Shown here in pieces: positions 62,831 to 64,000 of a DNA stretch of 64,000 bases; position 1 is the first letter of the stretch; every line of letters starts with the position of its first letter. The stretch is from Roseomonas haemaphysalidis (GTDB taxonomy: Bacteria > Pseudomonadota > Alphaproteobacteria > Acetobacterales > Acetobacteraceae). The DNA lies in assembly GCF_017355405.1 (NCBI RefSeq), contig NZ_CP061177.1, forward strand, positions 2,215,001 through 2,279,000, read 5' to 3'. The notes beneath the pieces are model-generated. The model made no database searches, had not been told where the DNA came from, and worked only from the letters and a program-made list of their open reading frames with translations. Both the position numbers and the translations under genes were made by a program.

Positions 62831-62837
62831 GCCGCGA

Positions 62838-64000
62838 CTATCGTTTGGTGGCGCGCAGGCGGCGGAGATCATCCTCCGCCACCCGGTGCACCTTGTAGCG
62901 CCGCCAACCGGCCAGCAGTGCCGCGAGCTGTTCCTCTTGCGAAGCACCTTCCCGCCGCAACCGCTGCAGGGCGGCCCGCGTGGCCAGCACCGGATGCCCC
63001 GCCACCAGGTCCGTGCCCGTGGCCAGCGCGTCCAGGAACACGCCTCCCAGCGCCGGGTTTTCGCGCTCGATCACATAGGCGCCGTAGCCCATGACGGAAC
63101 TGCGGCCGTGTTCCACCATGCGGCGCGCGTAGCCCCGCAACTCGATCAAGCGCGGATGCTGCTGCAGGATCTCACGGATCTCTGTTGCGCTGGCCCGCTT
63201 GTACCGGGTGCCGGTGGGCACCTTGCGCTCGAAGCGCCACAGCAGGTTCGCCATGGCCGTGGCGAGCGGCTGGTCGCCAAACTTGATATCCGGATCTTCC
63301 GGAGCCGCCGCCACGGCCGAGCGCCGCGGCTGCATGTCGTAGCTGGCGCAGGCATCGTCCGCGAGGCCACGGACCACCGGCACACGGAGTGTCGTCTGGG
63401 CCGCGATCACCGCCAGGAGCCGGTGCTGCCCGTCCGCGAGGTGACCGGATGCGGTGAAGCAGATGGGTTGCGCGTTGTCGCACCAGCGGCCTTGCCGCAT
63501 ATCCAGCGCCAATGCCTCGACCACCGCCGTCACTGGCGGACGGGCCGAGGGGTGCTGCGACAGGTAGCGTGCCGCAGTCGCCGGGTCGATCTCCTCCATC
63601 GACCATTCGCACTGCTCCTCGCCACGCCGCGGCACAACGCCGCCGTCAAAGGCATCCAGCCCCCGGTAGCCCATCAGCCGCGGGAAAGGCTCGCCGCGCT
63701 TGCCGTCGGCCCCGGGCGGCTGCCACATCAAGCGGCGCGGCCGGGCGCCCTGTTGCGTCGCGTTCCAGGCCTTGATGGCCAATGCGCTGAGGCGATACAG
63801 CCCCGCCGTCGATGCCGCTTCCTCGCCGCTGCGCTCGATCTCGTCGAACAGCACCACGCCCGGCTCGTCAGGCTGGTAGCTGTCGTGCTGCTCCAATGCG
63901 TCCAGCAGGCGGGTGGTCACGCCGGGCTCGACCTGCCGGCCCATGGCCACGAGCATGCTGCGGATCGGCTCCGGCAGCGGGCTGGCAGGGCGTGCCAGGC
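62838..64000 (-). CDS. ParB/Srx-like protein, 5' end beyond window
   Basis: The visible part is 387 codons and the frame stays open to the right edge (codons for PLPEPIRS precede the first internal Met at 63956), so the true start is outside. The ParB/sulfiredoxin-like motif HLADGQHRLLAV lies about residue 180 of the visible part, preceded by TAVVEALALDMRQGRW, as in phage- and island-borne ParB-like proteins. The tail is basic and helical (WRRYKVHRVAEDDLRRLRA). It may be a DNA-binding or NTP-dependent accessory protein; no ParA or parS is visible. Confidence 0.65.
   Translation of the reverse strand, partial: LARPASPLPEPIRSMLVAMGRQVEPGVTTRLLDALEQHDSYQPDEPGVVLFDEIERSGEEAASTAGLYRLSALAIKAWNATQQGARPRRLMWQPPGADGKRGEPFPRLMGYRGLDAFDGGVVPRRGEEQCEWSMEEIDPATAARYLSQHPSARPPVTAVVEALALDMRQGRWCDNAQPICFTASGHLADGQHRLLAVIAAQTTLRVPVVRGLADDACASYDMQPRRSAVAAAPEDPDIKFGDQPLATAMANLLWRFERKVPTGTRYKRASATEIREILQQHPRLIELRGYARRMVEHGRSSVMGYGAYVIERENPALGGVFLDALATGTDLVAGHPVLATRAALQRLRREGASQEEQLAALLAGWRRYKVHRVAEDDLRRLRATKR

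Overview
The window is a GC-rich chromosomal segment from an alphaproteobacterium, most likely Rhodospirillales/Acetobacteraceae (Roseomonas-like). This is inferred from gene content, not from a search. The main pointers are: a cysteine-poor L31; an rplM-rpsI-argC order; an alaC-hom-glpX-recJ run; a class I PHA synthase; a DUF3618 / Holin-X membrane-stress operon; and many solitary substrate-binding proteins of the peptide (SBP_bac_5) and Bug/TTT types without permeases. I see no rRNA, CRISPR array, transposase, integrase or plasmid replication gene. Genes lie on both strands in short operons with frequent ATGA or TGATG overlaps.

Layout. 1-3.1 kb: the 5'-truncated tail side of a polysaccharide-type asparagine synthase, convergent with a GT4 glycosyltransferase (edge of an exopolysaccharide locus). 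3.2-6.3 kb: a DUF445 membrane protein, divergent from a zinc-type ABC transporter (ATPase and permease) that sits behind a Zur-box-like palindrome and a 40-codon membrane-peptide ORF. 6.3-9.1 kb: an aldo/keto reductase, then an FAD oxidoreductase translationally coupled to 5-hydroxyisourate hydrolase (urate catabolism). 9.1-14.3 kb, minus strand: M20 amidohydrolase, cupin, CapA-like protein, peptide-binding protein and SRAP/YedK DNA-protein crosslink protein. 14.4-18.5 kb: extensin-like protein, CinA-type amidase, ABM monooxygenase, GMC oxidoreductase and an NAD(P)-binding epimerase-like protein.

18.5-22.4 kb: a 20-bp perfect palindrome and promoter ahead of rplM-rpsI, a run of hairpins, then argC, a gamma-carbonic anhydrase-like protein and two paralogous lipoproteins. 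22.5-27.4 kb: peptide-type SBP, NtaA-type flavin monooxygenase, Bug-type SBP and pyridoxal kinase. 27.5-33.5 kb: rpmE; an Hsp20 gene behind a ROSE-like RNA thermometer; ALDH with its DUF779 partner; a large inverted repeat; a second M20 amidohydrolase; and a DEAD-box helicase. 33.5-41.7 kb: phaC, a proline-rich lipoprotein, alaC-hom-glpX-recJ and tRNA-Glu.

41.7-51 kb is an envelope/osmotic-stress neighbourhood: a three-gene operon of small membrane and helical proteins, a divergent GAF-PAS-PAS hybrid histidine kinase, a proline-rich 63-aa protein and two MscS-type channels. 51-60 kb: Bug SBP, amidohydrolase, BaiN-like flavoprotein, AsmA, CocE-type hydrolase and peptide SBP. 60-64 kb: a large modular exoprotein with a PT-rich linker and a possible carbohydrate-binding C-terminus, behind an AT-richer leader with palindromes, then a ParB-like protein running off the right edge.

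The most notable items are the ROSE-like thermometer, the Zur box with its near-leaderless small ORF, the modular exoprotein and its leader, the double-palindromic inverted repeat at 30.5 kb and the stress neighbourhood at 41.7-51 kb. No single locus can be proven from sequence alone to be an undescribed system.
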